Positions 49,772 to 61,514 are shown, counted from the stretch's first letter. The stretch: DNA of 64,000 bases from Chloroflexota bacterium (GCA_005883575.1 VBFH01000030.1:1-64000), one strand, 5' to 3'. A program made the numbers and translations. Notes: generated by a model not told the origin, from the sequence alone.

Positions 49772-50386
49772 CTACCTCTTCCTAAATGGCATTCCGAGCC
49801 GGGTCAGGAGGCTGCGCGCCTCGTCGTCCGAACGGGCGGTGGTGACGATGCTGACCTCCAACCCGCGAAGCTTGTCGATCTTGTCGTAGTCGATCTCGGG
49901 GAAGACGACTTGCTCGCGAAGACCGAGCGAGTAGTTGCCACGGCCGTCGAATCCGTCCGGGCTGACGCCGCGGAAGTCGCGGATGCGCGGCAGCGCGACG
50001 TTCAGCAGCTTGTCCAGGAAGTACCACATGCGGCGGCCGCGCAGCGTCGTCTTGATGCCCACGATCTGTCCCGCGCGCAGCTTGAACGCGGCTACGGACT
50101 TCTTCGCCTTCACGAGCTGCGGCTTCTGGCCGGTAATCGTCGTGACGTCGCCGACCGCGGCGTCGAGCGCCTTGTCGTTGTCCTTGGCCTCGCCGATGCC
50201 GATGTTGACGACGACCTTCTCGATCCTGGGCACCTGCATCACGTTGCCGTAGTCGAACTCTTTTGTGAGCTGCGGCATGACGGTGTCGCGATAGGCCAGG
50301 AGCATTCGCGGCGGGGCCTCCGACTTCGTGCCGGGAGCCTTCGGGGCCTGTTCCTTCTTGGGGGCTTGCTGCTTGGCCTTAGCCAT
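49772..50386 (-). CDS. rplE: 50S ribosomal protein L5
   Basis: [43 protein letters not shown]; start at MAKAKQQ. Confidence 0.97.
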   Translation of the reverse strand: MAKAKQQAPKKEQAPKAPGTKSEAPPRMLLAYRDTVMPQLTKEFDYGNVMQVPRIEKVVVNIGIGEAKDNDKALDAAVGDVTTITGQKPQLVKAKKSVAAFKLRAGQIVGIKTTLRGRRMWYFLDKLLNVALPRIRDFRGVSPDGFDGRGNYSLGLREQVVFPEIDYDKIDKLRGLEVSIVTTARSDDEARSLLTRLGMPFRKR

Positions 50387-50772
50387 CACTGGGCCTCCGT
50401 CTTGCGCACGCGCTCGTAGGGCTCGCCACAGTGGCGACAAACCAGGGCACGCGCCCCGGACTCGAGGACCGTGTGCTTGGTGCGGGTCGGCCGGCCGCAT
50501 GACGGGCAGACGAGCATCACGTTGGAGTAGTCGAGCGGCGCCTCGAAGTCGACGATGCCACCCTGCGCGACCTGCACGCCGCCGCGCCTCTGGCCGGCCT
50601 TAGAGTGGCGCTTGAGGATGTTGACGCCCTTGACCACGATCTTGTGCTTGTCAGGAAGCGTACGCAGCACCTCGCCCTGCTTGCCCTTGTCCTTGCCCGC
50701 CACGACGATCACGGGATCGCCCGGCGCAAGGTCGAGCCAGCGGCGCTTCGGCTGCAGTTTGTTTTTCAGCAT
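50386..50772 (-). CDS. rplX: 50S ribosomal protein L24 with C-terminal CxxC…CxxC extension
   Basis: [42 protein letters not shown] … [32 protein letters not shown]. Confidence 0.97.
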   Translation of the reverse strand: MLKNKLQPKRRWLDLAPGDPVIVVAGKDKGKQGEVLRTLPDKHKIVVKGVNILKRHSKAGQRRGGVQVAQGGIVDFEAPLDYSNVMLVCPSCGRPTRTKHTVLESGARALVCRHCGEPYERVRKTEAQ

Positions 50773-50776
50773 TGGG

Positions 50777-51145
50777 TTAGAGAACCTCCGGAGCGAGCGA
50801 GATGATCTTCATGAAGTTGCGCTCGCGCAGCTCGCGCGCGACCGGCCCGAAGATACGGGTGCCGCGCGGGTTGTTGGCCGTCGCGAGAAGGACGGCCGCG
50901 TTTTCATCGAATCGGATCAGCGAGCCGTCCGGGCGCTTGTACTCCTTGTTCACCCGGACCACGACGGCCTTGACCACCTCGCCCTTCTTCACCTGCCCGC
51001 CCGGCTGGGCGGACTTGACCGTGGCCGTGATGATGTCACCCACGTAGGCGTACTTGCGATAGTGGCCGCCGGCCACGCGGATGACCAGGAGCTCCTTCGC
51101 TCCCGAGTTGTCCGCGACCTTGAGCCGGGTTTCCTGCTGGACCAT
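50777..51145 (-). CDS. rplN: 50S ribosomal protein L14
   Basis: [44 protein letters not shown]. Confidence 0.98.
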   Translation of the reverse strand: MVQQETRLKVADNSGAKELLVIRVAGGHYRKYAYVGDIITATVKSAQPGGQVKKGEVVKAVVVRVNKEYKRPDGSLIRFDENAAVLLATANNPRGTRIFGPVARELRERNFMKIISLAPEVL

Positions 51146-51148
51146 GCG

Positions 51149-51439
51149 TTATTTCGCTTTCTCCACGATCTCAAGGACCCGCCAGCGCTTCTCCTTGGAT
51201 AGCGGTCGGGTCTCGGTGATGCGGACCAGGTCGCCCACGCCGCATTCGTTCTTCTCGTCGTGGACTTTGAAGCGGCTGCGCTGCTGCACGGTCTTCCGAT
51301 ACAGGCGGTGGGCCTTGGACGAGCCGACCTGGACGATGACCGTCTTGTCCATCTTGTCCGAGATCACGGTGCCGAGACGGACCTTCCGCCGGCCGCGAGT
51401 TGCCGTGGTCGGAGCTGACTGCGTGGCGGTGTCGCTCAT
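51149..51439 (-). CDS. rpsQ: 30S ribosomal protein S17
   Basis: [70 protein letters not shown]. Confidence 0.97.
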   Translation of the reverse strand: MSDTATQSAPTTATRGRRKVRLGTVISDKMDKTVIVQVGSSKAHRLYRKTVQQRSRFKVHDEKNECGVGDLVRITETRPLSKEKRWRVLEIVEKAK

Positions 51440-51774
51440 TCAGCCTCCTCCTTCTTGACACGACGTCCTCGCTTCGGCTTCGGCTCCTCCTCCACAGCCT
51501 CTGCTTCAGGCTCGTCCCCACCCGCGGCTGACGCCACGACCTCCCCACTGGGTGGGGAGGTGAACTCTTCTACGGACGGGCCGACGCCGAAGTCGCGCTC
51601 GCGGATCACGGTCATGATGCGCGCGATGTCGTGCCGGACCTTGGAGATCTGGCTCGAGTTTTCCAGCTGGCCGACGGCGTGCTTGAAACGCAGCTCGTAG
51701 AGCTCGCGCCGCGCCGTGCGCAGGCGAACACCGAGCTCGTCGGCTTCCAGGACGCGCAGCTCGTCGACCTTCAT
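51436..51774 (-). CDS. rpmC: 50S ribosomal protein L29 with ~45-aa C-terminal extension
   Basis: [60 protein letters not shown], then [42 protein letters not shown]. Confidence 0.95.
   Translation of the reverse strand: MKVDELRVLEADELGVRLRTARRELYELRFKHAVGQLENSSQISKVRHDIARIMTVIRERDFGVGPSVEEFTSPPSGEVVASAAGGDEPEAEAVEEEPKPKRGRRVKKEEAE
51539..51561. repeat. palindromic repeat copy 2, in frame within rpmC
   Basis: ACCTCCCCAC-TGG-GTGGGGAGGT, perfect 10-bp arms identical to copy 1. Confidence 0.75.
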
Positions 51775-52196
51775 CTCGGACCCCCGCCGTCAGCCGCGCT
51801 GACGAAGCGCGTCTTGATCGGCAGCTTGGCCGCGGCCAGCTTCATGGCTTCCTTCGCCACCTGTGGCGTGACGCCGCCCATCTCGAAGAGAACGCGACCA
51901 GGCTTGATCACCGCAACCCATCCCTCCGGGTTGCCCTTGCCCGAGCCCATGCGGGTCTCGGCCGGTTTCTTGGTGATCGACTTGTCCGGAAAGACGCGGA
52001 TCCAGATCTGGCCGCCGCGCTTGACGTGGCGAGTCATGGCACGCCGCGCGGCCTCGATCTGCCGGTTCGACATCCAGGCTGCCTCCATCGCCTGCAGCCC
52101 GAAGTCGCCGAAGGCGACCGTCGCGCCGCGAGTGGCGATGCCCTGGCGGCGGCCGCGGTGCATCTTGCGGTACTTGACTCGCTTCGGGATCAGCAT
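51771..52196 (-). CDS. rplP: 50S ribosomal protein L16
   Basis: [62 protein letters not shown]. Confidence 0.98.
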   Translation of the reverse strand: MLIPKRVKYRKMHRGRRQGIATRGATVAFGDFGLQAMEAAWMSNRQIEAARRAMTRHVKRGGQIWIRVFPDKSITKKPAETRMGSGKGNPEGWVAVIKPGRVLFEMGGVTPQVAKEAMKLAAAKLPIKTRFVSAADGGGPR

Positions 52197-53164
52197 CAGC
52201 TGTCTGCCTTCTTGGTGTTTCGAGTGGTGCCGGTCTTCCTGACCGCGGCCGGTGTCGACTTTGTCCGGACCGCGGTCTTCTTGACCTCGGTCTTCGCTTC
52301 GGCCTTCGGCTTGGGGGCAGCCTTGGGCCGCGCCGGTGCGGCGACCTTCTCTTCGACCTTGGCCGTGGCCGTTCGAGTGCGACGAGGCGCGACGCTGGCG
52401 GCGGCTTCGGGCGTCGGCACCTCCACTTGCGCAGCGGCCGGCTCAGGCGTGGCCTCGATGATCTCGGCCTGCGGTGTGACCGGCTCGGCCACGGGTGTGG
52501 GCTCCTCGGGGATCGGCGTGAGTCGGCGCTGCGCGGGCGAGATCTCCTGTTTGTAGATCCAGACCTTGCAGCCGATCGCACCGAAGGTGGTCTTGGCGGT
52601 GGCGCGGCCGAAGTCGATGTCGGCCCGCAGGGTGTGGAGCGGGACTCGGCCCTCGCGGTCCTGCTCTCGGCGCGCCATCTCAGCCCCGCGCAGTCGCCCG
52701 CCGCAGTAGATGCGCACGCCTTTCGCGCCCGAGCGCATGGTGCGGAGGATCGCCTGCTTCATCGCGCGCTTGTAGCTGATGCGGCGCTCGATCTGGGAGG
52801 CGATGTTCTCGGCTACAAGCTGCGCGTCGAGCTCGGGCTGCTTGATCTCCTGGATGGAGATCCGTACGCGGTTGCCGAATCGCTTTTCGAGGTCTTCCCG
52901 CAGCTGATCCACGCTCGATCCGCCTTTTCCGATCACGATGCCGGGCTTGGCCGTGTGGATCGTGACCGTGAGCTGCGCGTTCGACGAGCGCTCCGTCTCG
53001 ATCTTCGCGATGCCCGCGTTGCGAAGGCGCGCGAGGATGATGCGGCGCATCTCGAGGTCTTCGTGGAGCATGTTCGTGTAGTCCTTGGGGCTGGCGAACC
53101 AGTTCGCCTCCCACGGACGGAAGACACCTAGGCGGAATGCGTTCGGGTGGACTTTGTGACCCAA
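52196..53164 (-). CDS. rpsC: 30S ribosomal protein S3 with ~100-aa low-complexity C-terminal extension
   Basis: [42 protein letters not shown] … then [27 protein letters not shown]…KKADS. Confidence 0.98.
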   Translation of the reverse strand: MGHKVHPNAFRLGVFRPWEANWFASPKDYTNMLHEDLEMRRIILARLRNAGIAKIETERSSNAQLTVTIHTAKPGIVIGKGGSSVDQLREDLEKRFGNRVRISIQEIKQPELDAQLVAENIASQIERRISYKRAMKQAILRTMRSGAKGVRIYCGGRLRGAEMARREQDREGRVPLHTLRADIDFGRATAKTTFGAIGCKVWIYKQEISPAQRRLTPIPEEPTPVAEPVTPQAEIIEATPEPAAAQVEVPTPEAAASVAPRRTRTATAKVEEKVAAPARPKAAPKPKAEAKTEVKKTAVRTKSTPAAVRKTGTTRNTKKADS

Positions 53165-53527
53165 TTACGTGCGAGCTCCTGTCTTTTGTGGTTCGGGCTG
53201 ATCTTCGACGACCGCCGTGATGTGGCACGTGCGGTGGAAGTACTCGTGCGCCATGCTGCGACTCACCGGGCGGCGGCGCCGGAAGGTGGGGCCCTCGTCG
53301 ATGAGCAGCTGCTTGAGCACGAGGTCGTCGCGGTTGAGGTTGAAGTTGTGCTCCGCGTTGGCGGCCGCCGACTTGATCGCCTTGGCAACGTCGCGTGCGG
53401 CATGCTTCGGCGAGAACTCCAGGTAGGCAAGGGCGTCCGACACCTTCATGCCCTTCACGGAGTCGGCCACGAGCCGCGCCTTGCGAGGCGTTCGGCGCAC
53501 AAACTTCTGAACTGCGGAGACTTCCAT
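53165..53527 (-). CDS. rplV: 50S ribosomal protein L22
   Basis: MEVSAVQKFVRRTPRKARLVADSVKGMKVSDALAYLEFSPKHAARDVAKAIKSAAANAEHN. Confidence 0.97.
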   Translation of the reverse strand: MEVSAVQKFVRRTPRKARLVADSVKGMKVSDALAYLEFSPKHAARDVAKAIKSAAANAEHNFNLNRDDLVLKQLLIDEGPTFRRRRPVSRSMAHEYFHRTCHITAVVEDQPEPQKTGART

Positions 53528-53543
53528 CGTTGCCACTATTTCT

Positions 53544-53828
53544 CTACTTGACCGTCGTCGTCTTTTCGGTGTGAGTCCCATGGCCGCGGAAGTGCCGCGT
53601 TGGCGCGAACTCGCCAAGCCGGTGACCGACCATGTTCTCGCTGATGAAGACGGGCACATGCTTGCGTCCGTCGTGGACCGCAATCGTGTGCCCGACCATG
53701 TCGGGATAGATGACCGACGCGCGCGCCCAGGTGCGGATCACCTTCTTGTCGCGTGTCTGGTTCATCTTCTCGATCTTGTCCCGGAGCGAAGGGCTGATGA
53801 ACGGCCCTTTCTTGGTCGAACGTGACAC
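53544..53828 (-). CDS. rpsS: 30S ribosomal protein S19
   Basis: [62 protein letters not shown]. Confidence 0.98.
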   Translation of the reverse strand: MSRSTKKGPFISPSLRDKIEKMNQTRDKKVIRTWARASVIYPDMVGHTIAVHDGRKHVPVFISENMVGHRLGEFAPTRHFRGHGTHTEKTTTVK

Positions 53829-53831
53829 TTC

Positions 53832-54002
53832 TTAAATGACCTCTACCTTTCCCGGCCTGAAATCGCGGTGTTGGGATGCGGATTTCAGGCCGAAGTGACA
53901 ATGGCGCCAGGTGGCCTGGTTCATCCAGGCCACCTCCACCGTGGCCGAAGCCAAGGCGGAGTGATCGCCCAATTCCGTTCGACATTGCACAACAGGCGCC
54001 AT
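53832..54002 (-). CDS. inter-ribosomal-gene small ORF, copy A (rplB-rpsS gap), 56 aa
   Basis: [59 protein letters not shown] 8 nt after the rplB stop, stop 3 nt before the rpsS GTG; same 171-nt length as copy B. Confidence 0.45.
   Translation of the reverse strand: MAPVVQCRTELGDHSALASATVEVAWMNQATWRHCHFGLKSASQHRDFRPGKVEVI
53853..53892 (-). ncRNA. conserved RNA hairpin P3 of element copy A
   Basis: CGGCCTGAAATC-N16-GATTTCAGGCCG perfect 12-bp stem; covaries with copies B and C. Confidence 0.5.
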
Positions 54003-54010
54003 GATCACGC

Positions 54011-54853
54011 TTACTTCTTCCTGCCTTTCTTCTCCCGCCGGCGGATGATCAGCTTGCTCGAGGCCTTGTTCCGCTTGCGCGTGCGGTAGCCGAGCGCCGG
54101 CTTGCCCCAGGGCGTCTTCGGGTTGCCACCAGGTCCCGTCTTGCCCTCGCCACCGCCATGTGGATGGTCGCGGGGGTTCATCGTCGAGCCGCGGACCTCG
54201 GGGCGCTGGCCCAACCAGCGGCTGCGGCCGGCCTTGCCGCCCGACTCGTTCTCGTGCTCGATGTTACCGACCTGGCCGATGGTGGCCCGGCAGCGGATGT
54301 GGATGCGACGCAGCTCGCCACTCGGCATGCGAATGACGGCATAGTCGCCTTCCTTCGCGAGCAACTGGGCGCTGGCGCCGGCGGAGCGCACCAGCTGGCC
54401 GCCGCGGCCAAGCGTGAGCTCGATGTTGTGCACCGTCGAACCGACCGGGATGCGCTCCAGCGGAATCGCGTTGCCGATCCTCACCGGCGCCTCGGGCCCC
54501 GCCTCTATCGGATCGCCGACCTTGAGGCCGAGCGGGGCGAGGATGTAGCGCTTCTCGCCGTCCTTGTAGTGGATCAGCGCGATCCGCGCGCTGCGGTTGG
54601 GGTCATACTCGATGGTCGCGACCTTGCCCTCGATGCCCGTCTTGTCGCGCTTAAAGTCGATTTTGCGGTAGAGCTTTCGGTAGCCGCCGCCCTGGTGCCG
54701 GGTGGTGATGCGACCCTGATTGTTGCGGCCCGCGTGCGTAGGCAGCGACTCGAGCAAGGTCTTCTCCGGCCTGGATGCCGTGATCTCGTCGAAGCCCGAG
54801 ATCGACATGAAGCGGCGTCCTGGGCTGGTGGGGTTGAACTTTCTTATCGGCAC
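54011..54853 (-). CDS. rplB: 50S ribosomal protein L2
   Basis: [25 protein letters not shown] … [32 protein letters not shown]; track ORF start at 54934 is inside element copy B. Confidence 0.98.
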   Translation of the reverse strand: MPIRKFNPTSPGRRFMSISGFDEITASRPEKTLLESLPTHAGRNNQGRITTRHQGGGYRKLYRKIDFKRDKTGIEGKVATIEYDPNRSARIALIHYKDGEKRYILAPLGLKVGDPIEAGPEAPVRIGNAIPLERIPVGSTVHNIELTLGRGGQLVRSAGASAQLLAKEGDYAVIRMPSGELRRIHIRCRATIGQVGNIEHENESGGKAGRSRWLGQRPEVRGSTMNPRDHPHGGGEGKTGPGGNPKTPWGKPALGYRTRKRNKASSKLIIRRREKKGRKK

Positions 54854-54855
54854 TT

Positions 54856-55026
54856 CTAGTTGACTCCCACCTTTTCCGGCCCGAAATCGCGGTGTCGGGG
54901 TGCGGATTTCGGGCCGAAGTGACACGGGCGCCAAGTGGCCTGGTTCATCCAGGCGATTTCAACCGTGCTCGAAAACACGGCATGTCGCTCCTGGACCACG
55001 ACTAGGGATTGCAGGGCAGGCACCAT
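54856..55026 (-). CDS. inter-ribosomal-gene small ORF, copy B (rplW-rplB gap), 56 aa
   Basis: [59 protein letters not shown] 7 nt after the rplW stop, stop 2 nt before the rplB GTG. Confidence 0.45.
   Translation of the reverse strand: MVPALQSLVVVQERHAVFSSTVEIAWMNQATWRPCHFGPKSAPRHRDFGPEKVGVN
54877..54916 (-). ncRNA. conserved RNA hairpin P3 of element copy B
   Basis: CGGCCCGAAATC-N16-GATTTCGGGCCG perfect 12-bp stem. Confidence 0.5.
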
Positions 55027-55033
55027 GATCTCG

Positions 55034-55354
55034 CTATACGCTCCCGAACAACCCTTCAATCTTTTGACCCTCGCCCAGCGTGACGATGGCCTTCTTCCAG
55101 TCGGCCGTCTTTCCCACCGTGCCCGAGCCGATGCGCCGGAAGCTGCGACGAGTCTTCCCGCGCATGGTCACAGTGTTGATGTTCTTGACCTGGATGTTCT
55201 GCGACTCGTACTGCTCTTCGAGCGCCTTCTTGATCTCTGTCTTGGAGGCATGCGCATAGACCTTGAAGGTGTACCGCCCCTGCGTGTAGAGGTGATAGGT
55301 GCGCTCGGTGATGAGCGGCCCTATCACGATCTCGCTCGCTGCTCGCGTGGTCAT
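55034..55354 (-). CDS. rplW: 50S ribosomal protein L23
   Basis: IVIGPLITERTYHLYTQGRYTFKVYAHASKTEIKKALEEQYESQNIQVKNINTVTMRGKTRR. Confidence 0.97.
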   Translation of the reverse strand: MTTRAASEIVIGPLITERTYHLYTQGRYTFKVYAHASKTEIKKALEEQYESQNIQVKNINTVTMRGKTRRSFRRIGSGTVGKTADWKKAIVTLGEGQKIEGLFGSV

Positions 55355-56067
55355 ACCGCCGCTTCCTTGTGGCGTGGGCTGAAGTTTTCCTCCAGCAGAT
55401 CGATCGAGTCCTTCGCGAGCAGCAGGTGCGTGTGGCTGAAGAGGTCGCGAATGTTCAGGTTCCGCGCCAGCACGATCTTGACCCCGGCCAGGTTCTCGAA
55501 CGAGCGGCTGACCGTATAGTTCGCCGCCGGCAGGACGACGAGTGTTGTGTGGTCGAAGCCGATTGCGTCCATCAGCTCCACGGCGTGGCTGGTCTTCGGC
55601 TCGTCGAAGACAAAGTTCTCGATCACACGGATCTGGCCGTCGATCGCCTTCTGGCTCAGCGCGCTCCGCAGCGCGAGACGGCGCATCTGCTTGGGCATGC
55701 GCTGCGAGTAGTCGCGCGGGCGCGGGCCGAACACGTTCGCGCCGCCCTTCATGCTCGGCTCTCGGATCGAGCCGTGGCGTGCGCGGCCGGTGCCTTTCTG
55801 GCGGTACGGCTTGGCGCCGCCGCCCCTGACCGTCGCGCGCGTCTTCGTGCTCGCCGTGCCCTGGCGGGCGTTCGCCAGCTGGCGCAGGTAGGCCTGGTGC
55901 ATCACCGGGACGTTGGGAGTCTCGGCGAAGATCGCCTCCGGCAGGTCAACATCTCCGTTGCGCTCGCCGAGCGCGTCGAAGAATGGGGCCTGAAGCGGTT
56001 TCGGCTCTGCGGCTTGCGCGCCGGCCTTCCTGGCGCGCGTTTTGCTCTTGGTTGCCGTGGCTGCCAT
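55351..56067 (-). CDS. rplD: 50S ribosomal protein L4
   Basis: [60 protein letters not shown]. Confidence 0.97.
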   Translation of the reverse strand: MAATATKSKTRARKAGAQAAEPKPLQAPFFDALGERNGDVDLPEAIFAETPNVPVMHQAYLRQLANARQGTASTKTRATVRGGGAKPYRQKGTGRARHGSIREPSMKGGANVFGPRPRDYSQRMPKQMRRLALRSALSQKAIDGQIRVIENFVFDEPKTSHAVELMDAIGFDHTTLVVLPAANYTVSRSFENLAGVKIVLARNLNIRDLFSHTHLLLAKDSIDLLEENFSPRHKEAAV

Positions 56068-56729
56068 CAGACCTTCCTCGGGTTTGGTTTGCCTGCGGGA
56101 CCCTTGGGCTTCAACTTCTTGGTCGACTGGCGGACGAGCACGAGCGCTCCTTTGGCGCCAGGCACTCCCCCTCTGACCATGAGCAGGTTTCGCTCCGCGT
56201 CGACCCTCACGATCCTGTACGCACGGGCGGTGGTGCGCTCGTTACCCATCTGTCCGGACATACGCACGCCTTTGAACACCCGCGCCGCGTCGGTGGCTCC
56301 GATGGCGCCAGGTTGGCGAACGTTCATCGAGCCATGCGACTCCGGTCCGCGGCTGAACTTGTGCCGCTTGATGAGTCCCTGGAAGCCCTTTCCCTTGCTG
56401 GTCGAGGTCACGTCGACGAGCTCGCCGGCCGCGAAGATCTCGGCCTTCAGCTCCTGACCCTGCTCGACCCCGTCGTAGTTGCGGATTTCGACGACGTGGC
56501 GGTGCGGGGCCACGCCCGCCTTCTTGAACTCGCCCAGCTGAGGTCCGTTGAGCTTTCCCTCCTTCGCCGGCGCAAACGCGATCCGGACCGCGCTGTAGCC
56601 GTCCTTCTCTGCCGTGCGCAGCCCGAGCACCCTGCACGGCCCGGCCTCGAGCACCGTTACAGCAGACGTCGTGCCGTCGGGGTTGAAGAGCTGTGTCATG
56701 CCCAGCTTCCGCGCAAGCAGACCCTTCAT
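56067..56729 (-). CDS. rplC: 50S ribosomal protein L3
   Basis: [35 protein letters not shown] … [32 protein letters not shown]. Confidence 0.98.
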   Translation of the reverse strand: MKGLLARKLGMTQLFNPDGTTSAVTVLEAGPCRVLGLRTAEKDGYSAVRIAFAPAKEGKLNGPQLGEFKKAGVAPHRHVVEIRNYDGVEQGQELKAEIFAAGELVDVTSTSKGKGFQGLIKRHKFSRGPESHGSMNVRQPGAIGATDAARVFKGVRMSGQMGNERTTARAYRIVRVDAERNLLMVRGGVPGAKGALVLVRQSTKKLKPKGPAGKPNPRKV

Positions 56730-57034
56730 CAGCTCTTGATCTCGATGCTCACGCCCGCCGGAAGGCTGAGGCGCATCAGCGCGTCGACGACGCGCGGATT
56801 GGGGTCCAGGATGTCGACGATGCGCTTATGGGTGCGCATCTCGAACTGCTCGCGCGAGTCCTTGTCGATGAACGGACTGCGGATCACGGTCAGCTTGGAG
56901 ATCTCGGTCGGGAGCGGGATGGGACCGGCGGTGCGCGCGTTCGTACGGCGGGCGGTGTCCACGATCTTGTCCGCCGCCTGATCCAGGACCCGATGGTCGT
57001 AGGCCTTCAGCCGGATCCGAATCTTCTGCGCCAC
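56729..57034 (-). CDS. rpsJ: 30S ribosomal protein S10
   Basis: [76 protein letters not shown]; track ORF start at 57112 is inside element copy C. Confidence 0.98.
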   Translation of the reverse strand: MAQKIRIRLKAYDHRVLDQAADKIVDTARRTNARTAGPIPLPTEISKLTVIRSPFIDKDSREQFEMRTHKRIVDILDPNPRVVDALMRLSLPAGVSIEIKS

Positions 57035-57036
57035 TC

Positions 57037-57213
57037 CTAAAAGACCTCTACCTTTCCCGGCCCGAAATCGTGGCGTTCGGGTGCGGATTTCGGGCCGAAG
57101 TGCCCACGGCAACAGGTGGCCTCGTTAATCCAGGCCACATCCCCGCGACAAAGCAGCCCATCGGGCCTGTCTACCTCGGTCGTTGGTTGAAGCATTTCAG
57201 TTGCCGTGCGCAC
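57037..57213 (-). CDS. inter-ribosomal-gene small ORF, copy C (tuf-rpsJ gap), 58 aa, GTG start
   Basis: (V)[57 protein letters not shown]; 30 residues from AW to stop, as in copies A and B. Confidence 0.4.
   Translation of the reverse strand: MRTATEMLQPTTEVDRPDGLLCRGDVAWINEATCCRGHFGPKSAPERHDFGPGKVEVF
57058..57097 (-). ncRNA. conserved RNA hairpin P3 of element copy C
   Basis: CGGCCCGAAATC-N16-GATTTCGGGCCG perfect 12-bp stem. Confidence 0.5.
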
Positions 57214-57252
57214 GTTCCGGTTTCCTTTCCCTCTTCCTTACTTATATGTGGG

Positions 57253-58440
57253 TTACTTGAGGACCTCGGTCACCACGCCCGCGCCGACGGTCTTGCCGCC
57301 TTCGCGAATGGCGAAGCGAAGCCCCTGCTCCATGCCGATCGGCTCACCCAGCGTGATCTCCATCACCACGTTGTCGCCGGGCATCGTCATCTCGACACCC
57401 TCGGGCAGCTTGACCTCGCCCGTGACGTCGGTCGTCCGCATGTAGAACTGCGGACGGTAGCCGGTGAGGAACGGCGTGTGCCGGCCACCCTCTTCCTTGG
57501 TCAGCACGTAGACCTGGGCGAGGAACTTGGTGTGCGGCGTGATGCTGCCGGGCTTGGCGAGCACCTGGCCACGGACCACGTCCTCGCGCTTGATACCGCG
57601 CAGCAGCGTGCCCACGTTGTCGCCGGCCTGGCACTCGTCCATATCCTTGTGGAACATCTCGATGCCGGTTACAACCGTCTTCGAGCTCTGCGGCTTGATG
57701 CCGACGATCTCGACCTCTTCGTTCCTCTTGAGCTTGCCGCGCTCGACGCGACCGGTGGTCACGGTGCCGCGACCCTCGATCGTGAACACGTCTTCGATCG
57801 GCATCAGGAACGGCTTGTCGACAGGCCGCTCCGGCTCGGGAATGTAGGTGTCGACGGCGTTCATCAGCTCGAGGATCTTGGGCGACCACTCCGGGTCTCC
57901 CTCGAGCGCCTTGAGCGCCGACACGCGAACGATCGGGATGTCGTCGCCGGGGAACTCATAGCGGTTGAGCAGCTCGCGGAGGTCGAGCTCGACCAGCTCG
58001 ATGAACTCCTTGTCGTCGACCATGTCGCACTTGTTCAGCGCGACGACGAGGAACGGCACGTTGACCTGGCGGGCCAGGATGATGTGCTCGCGGGTCTGCG
58101 GCATGGCGCCGTCGTTGGCGGCCACGACGAGGATCGCGCCGTCCATCTGGGCGGCGCCTGTGATCATGTTCTTGATGTAATCCTGGTGGCCCGGGCAGTC
58201 CACGTGGGCGTAGTGGCGCTTCTCGGTCTCGTATTCGACGTGAGTGATCGAGATCGTGATGCCACGAGCCTTCTCCTCGGGCGCCTTGTCAATCCGGTCG
58301 AACGGTGTGAACTCGGCCAAGCCCTTCTCCGACAGCACTTTCGTGATGGCAGCCGTCAGCGTCGTCTTGCCATGGTCGATGTGACCGATGGTCCCGACGT
58401 TCAGGTGGGGCTTGGTCCGCTCGAACTTCTTCTTCGCCAC
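57253..58440 (-). CDS. tuf: translation elongation factor Tu
   Basis: [36 protein letters not shown] … [10 protein letters not shown]. Confidence 0.99.
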   Translation of the reverse strand: MAKKKFERTKPHLNVGTIGHIDHGKTTLTAAITKVLSEKGLAEFTPFDRIDKAPEEKARGITISITHVEYETEKRHYAHVDCPGHQDYIKNMITGAAQMDGAILVVAANDGAMPQTREHIILARQVNVPFLVVALNKCDMVDDKEFIELVELDLRELLNRYEFPGDDIPIVRVSALKALEGDPEWSPKILELMNAVDTYIPEPERPVDKPFLMPIEDVFTIEGRGTVTTGRVERGKLKRNEEVEIVGIKPQSSKTVVTGIEMFHKDMDECQAGDNVGTLLRGIKREDVVRGQVLAKPGSITPHTKFLAQVYVLTKEEGGRHTPFLTGYRPQFYMRTTDVTGEVKLPEGVEMTMPGDNVVMEITLGEPIGMEQGLRFAIREGGKTVGAGVVTEVLK

Positions 58441-58453
58441 TATCTCCTCCTAA

Positions 58454-60562
<2,109 letters not shown>

Positions 60563-60587
60563 CTCTCTTAGTACCGGAAGTGTGACC

Positions 60588-60616
60588 ACCCCACGAAATC
60601 TGCGATTTCGCGGGGT
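60588..60616 (-). ncRNA. 13-bp hairpin in the rpsG-fusA gap with a GAAATC/GATTTC core like P3
   Basis: Minus strand ACCCCGCGAAATC-GCA-GATTTCGTGGGGT, one G·U. Confidence 0.45.
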
Positions 60617-60657
60617 CCCCGGTTTCGTGCTCCGTTGGGTGATTCCAAGTTCGTTCC

Positions 60658-61128
60658 TCAGTACCTGAAATGACTGAAAGCTTTGTTGCTTTCGGCCATC
60701 CGGTGGGTCTCCTCTTTGCGCTTCACCGCGCCGCCGGTGTTCTGCGCAGCATCCAGAATCTCGAACGCGAGCTTCTCGCTCATACTCTTCCCGCCCCGCT
60801 GGCGCGCGAAACGCACGATCCAGCGGCGCGCGAGCGCCAGCCGGCGCTCCGGCCGGATCTCGATCGGCACCTGGTAGGTCGCGCCGCCGACCCTTCGGGG
60901 CTTGACCTCGAGCAGCGGCGTGGCGTTGCGGAGCGCCAGGTCGAACACCTCGAGCGGCTCCTTCTTGGCCTGCTTGGAGGCGCGGGTCAGCGCGTCGTAG
61001 ACGACCTTCTCGGCGGTCGAGCGCTTGCCCCGGCTCATGACCACGTTGACGAACTTGGCGATCGCCTCGGACTGATAGACCGGGTCGGGCGCGACGACAC
61101 GCTTGACGGGACGGTTGCGGCGAGGCAT
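60658..61128 (-). CDS. rpsG: 30S ribosomal protein S7
   Basis: [47 protein letters not shown]. Confidence 0.98.
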   Translation of the reverse strand: MPRRNRPVKRVVAPDPVYQSEAIAKFVNVVMSRGKRSTAEKVVYDALTRASKQAKKEPLEVFDLALRNATPLLEVKPRRVGGATYQVPIEIRPERRLALARRWIVRFARQRGGKSMSEKLAFEILDAAQNTGGAVKRKEETHRMAESNKAFSHFRY

Positions 61129-61514
61129 CAGGCTGCCGCCTTGCCCTTTTCCCGCTTTGCCCCGTACTTCGACCGAGCTTTCTTGCGGTTTTTGGTGCCC
61201 GCGGTGTCCAGCGTCCCGCGGATGATGTGATAGCGGACGCCCGGCAGGTCCTTGACCCGGCCGCCGCGGATGAGTACGACCGAGTGCTCCTGCAGGTTGT
61301 GGCCGATGCCCGGGATGTAAGCGGTGACCTCGATCCCGGTGGTCAGGCGGACGCGAGCGACCTTGCGGAGGGCCGAGTTCGGCTTCTTGGGGGTCTGGGT
61401 GTAGACGCGCACGCAGACGCCCCGCCTCTGCGGCGAGCCCCGCAGCGCGGGCGCCTTAGACTTCGCTCTGGCCGCCCTGCGCCCAAGGCGGACCAACTGC
61501 TGGATGGTTGGCAA
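61128..61514 (-). CDS. rpsL: 30S ribosomal protein S12
   Basis: [58 protein letters not shown]. Confidence 0.99.
   Translation of the reverse strand: MPTIQQLVRLGRRAARAKSKAPALRGSPQRRGVCVRVYTQTPKKPNSALRKVARVRLTTGIEVTAYIPGIGHNLQEHSVVLIRGGRVKDLPGVRYHIIRGTLDTAGTKNRKKARSKYGAKREKGKAAA

Noticed and set aside
48067-57213. Calling the four small ORFs firm protein-coding genes
   Set aside because: A versus B shows more amino-acid-changing than silent differences in the conserved half and base-pair compensation at the expense of residues, so an RNA role is at least as likely; kept at low confidence as CDS
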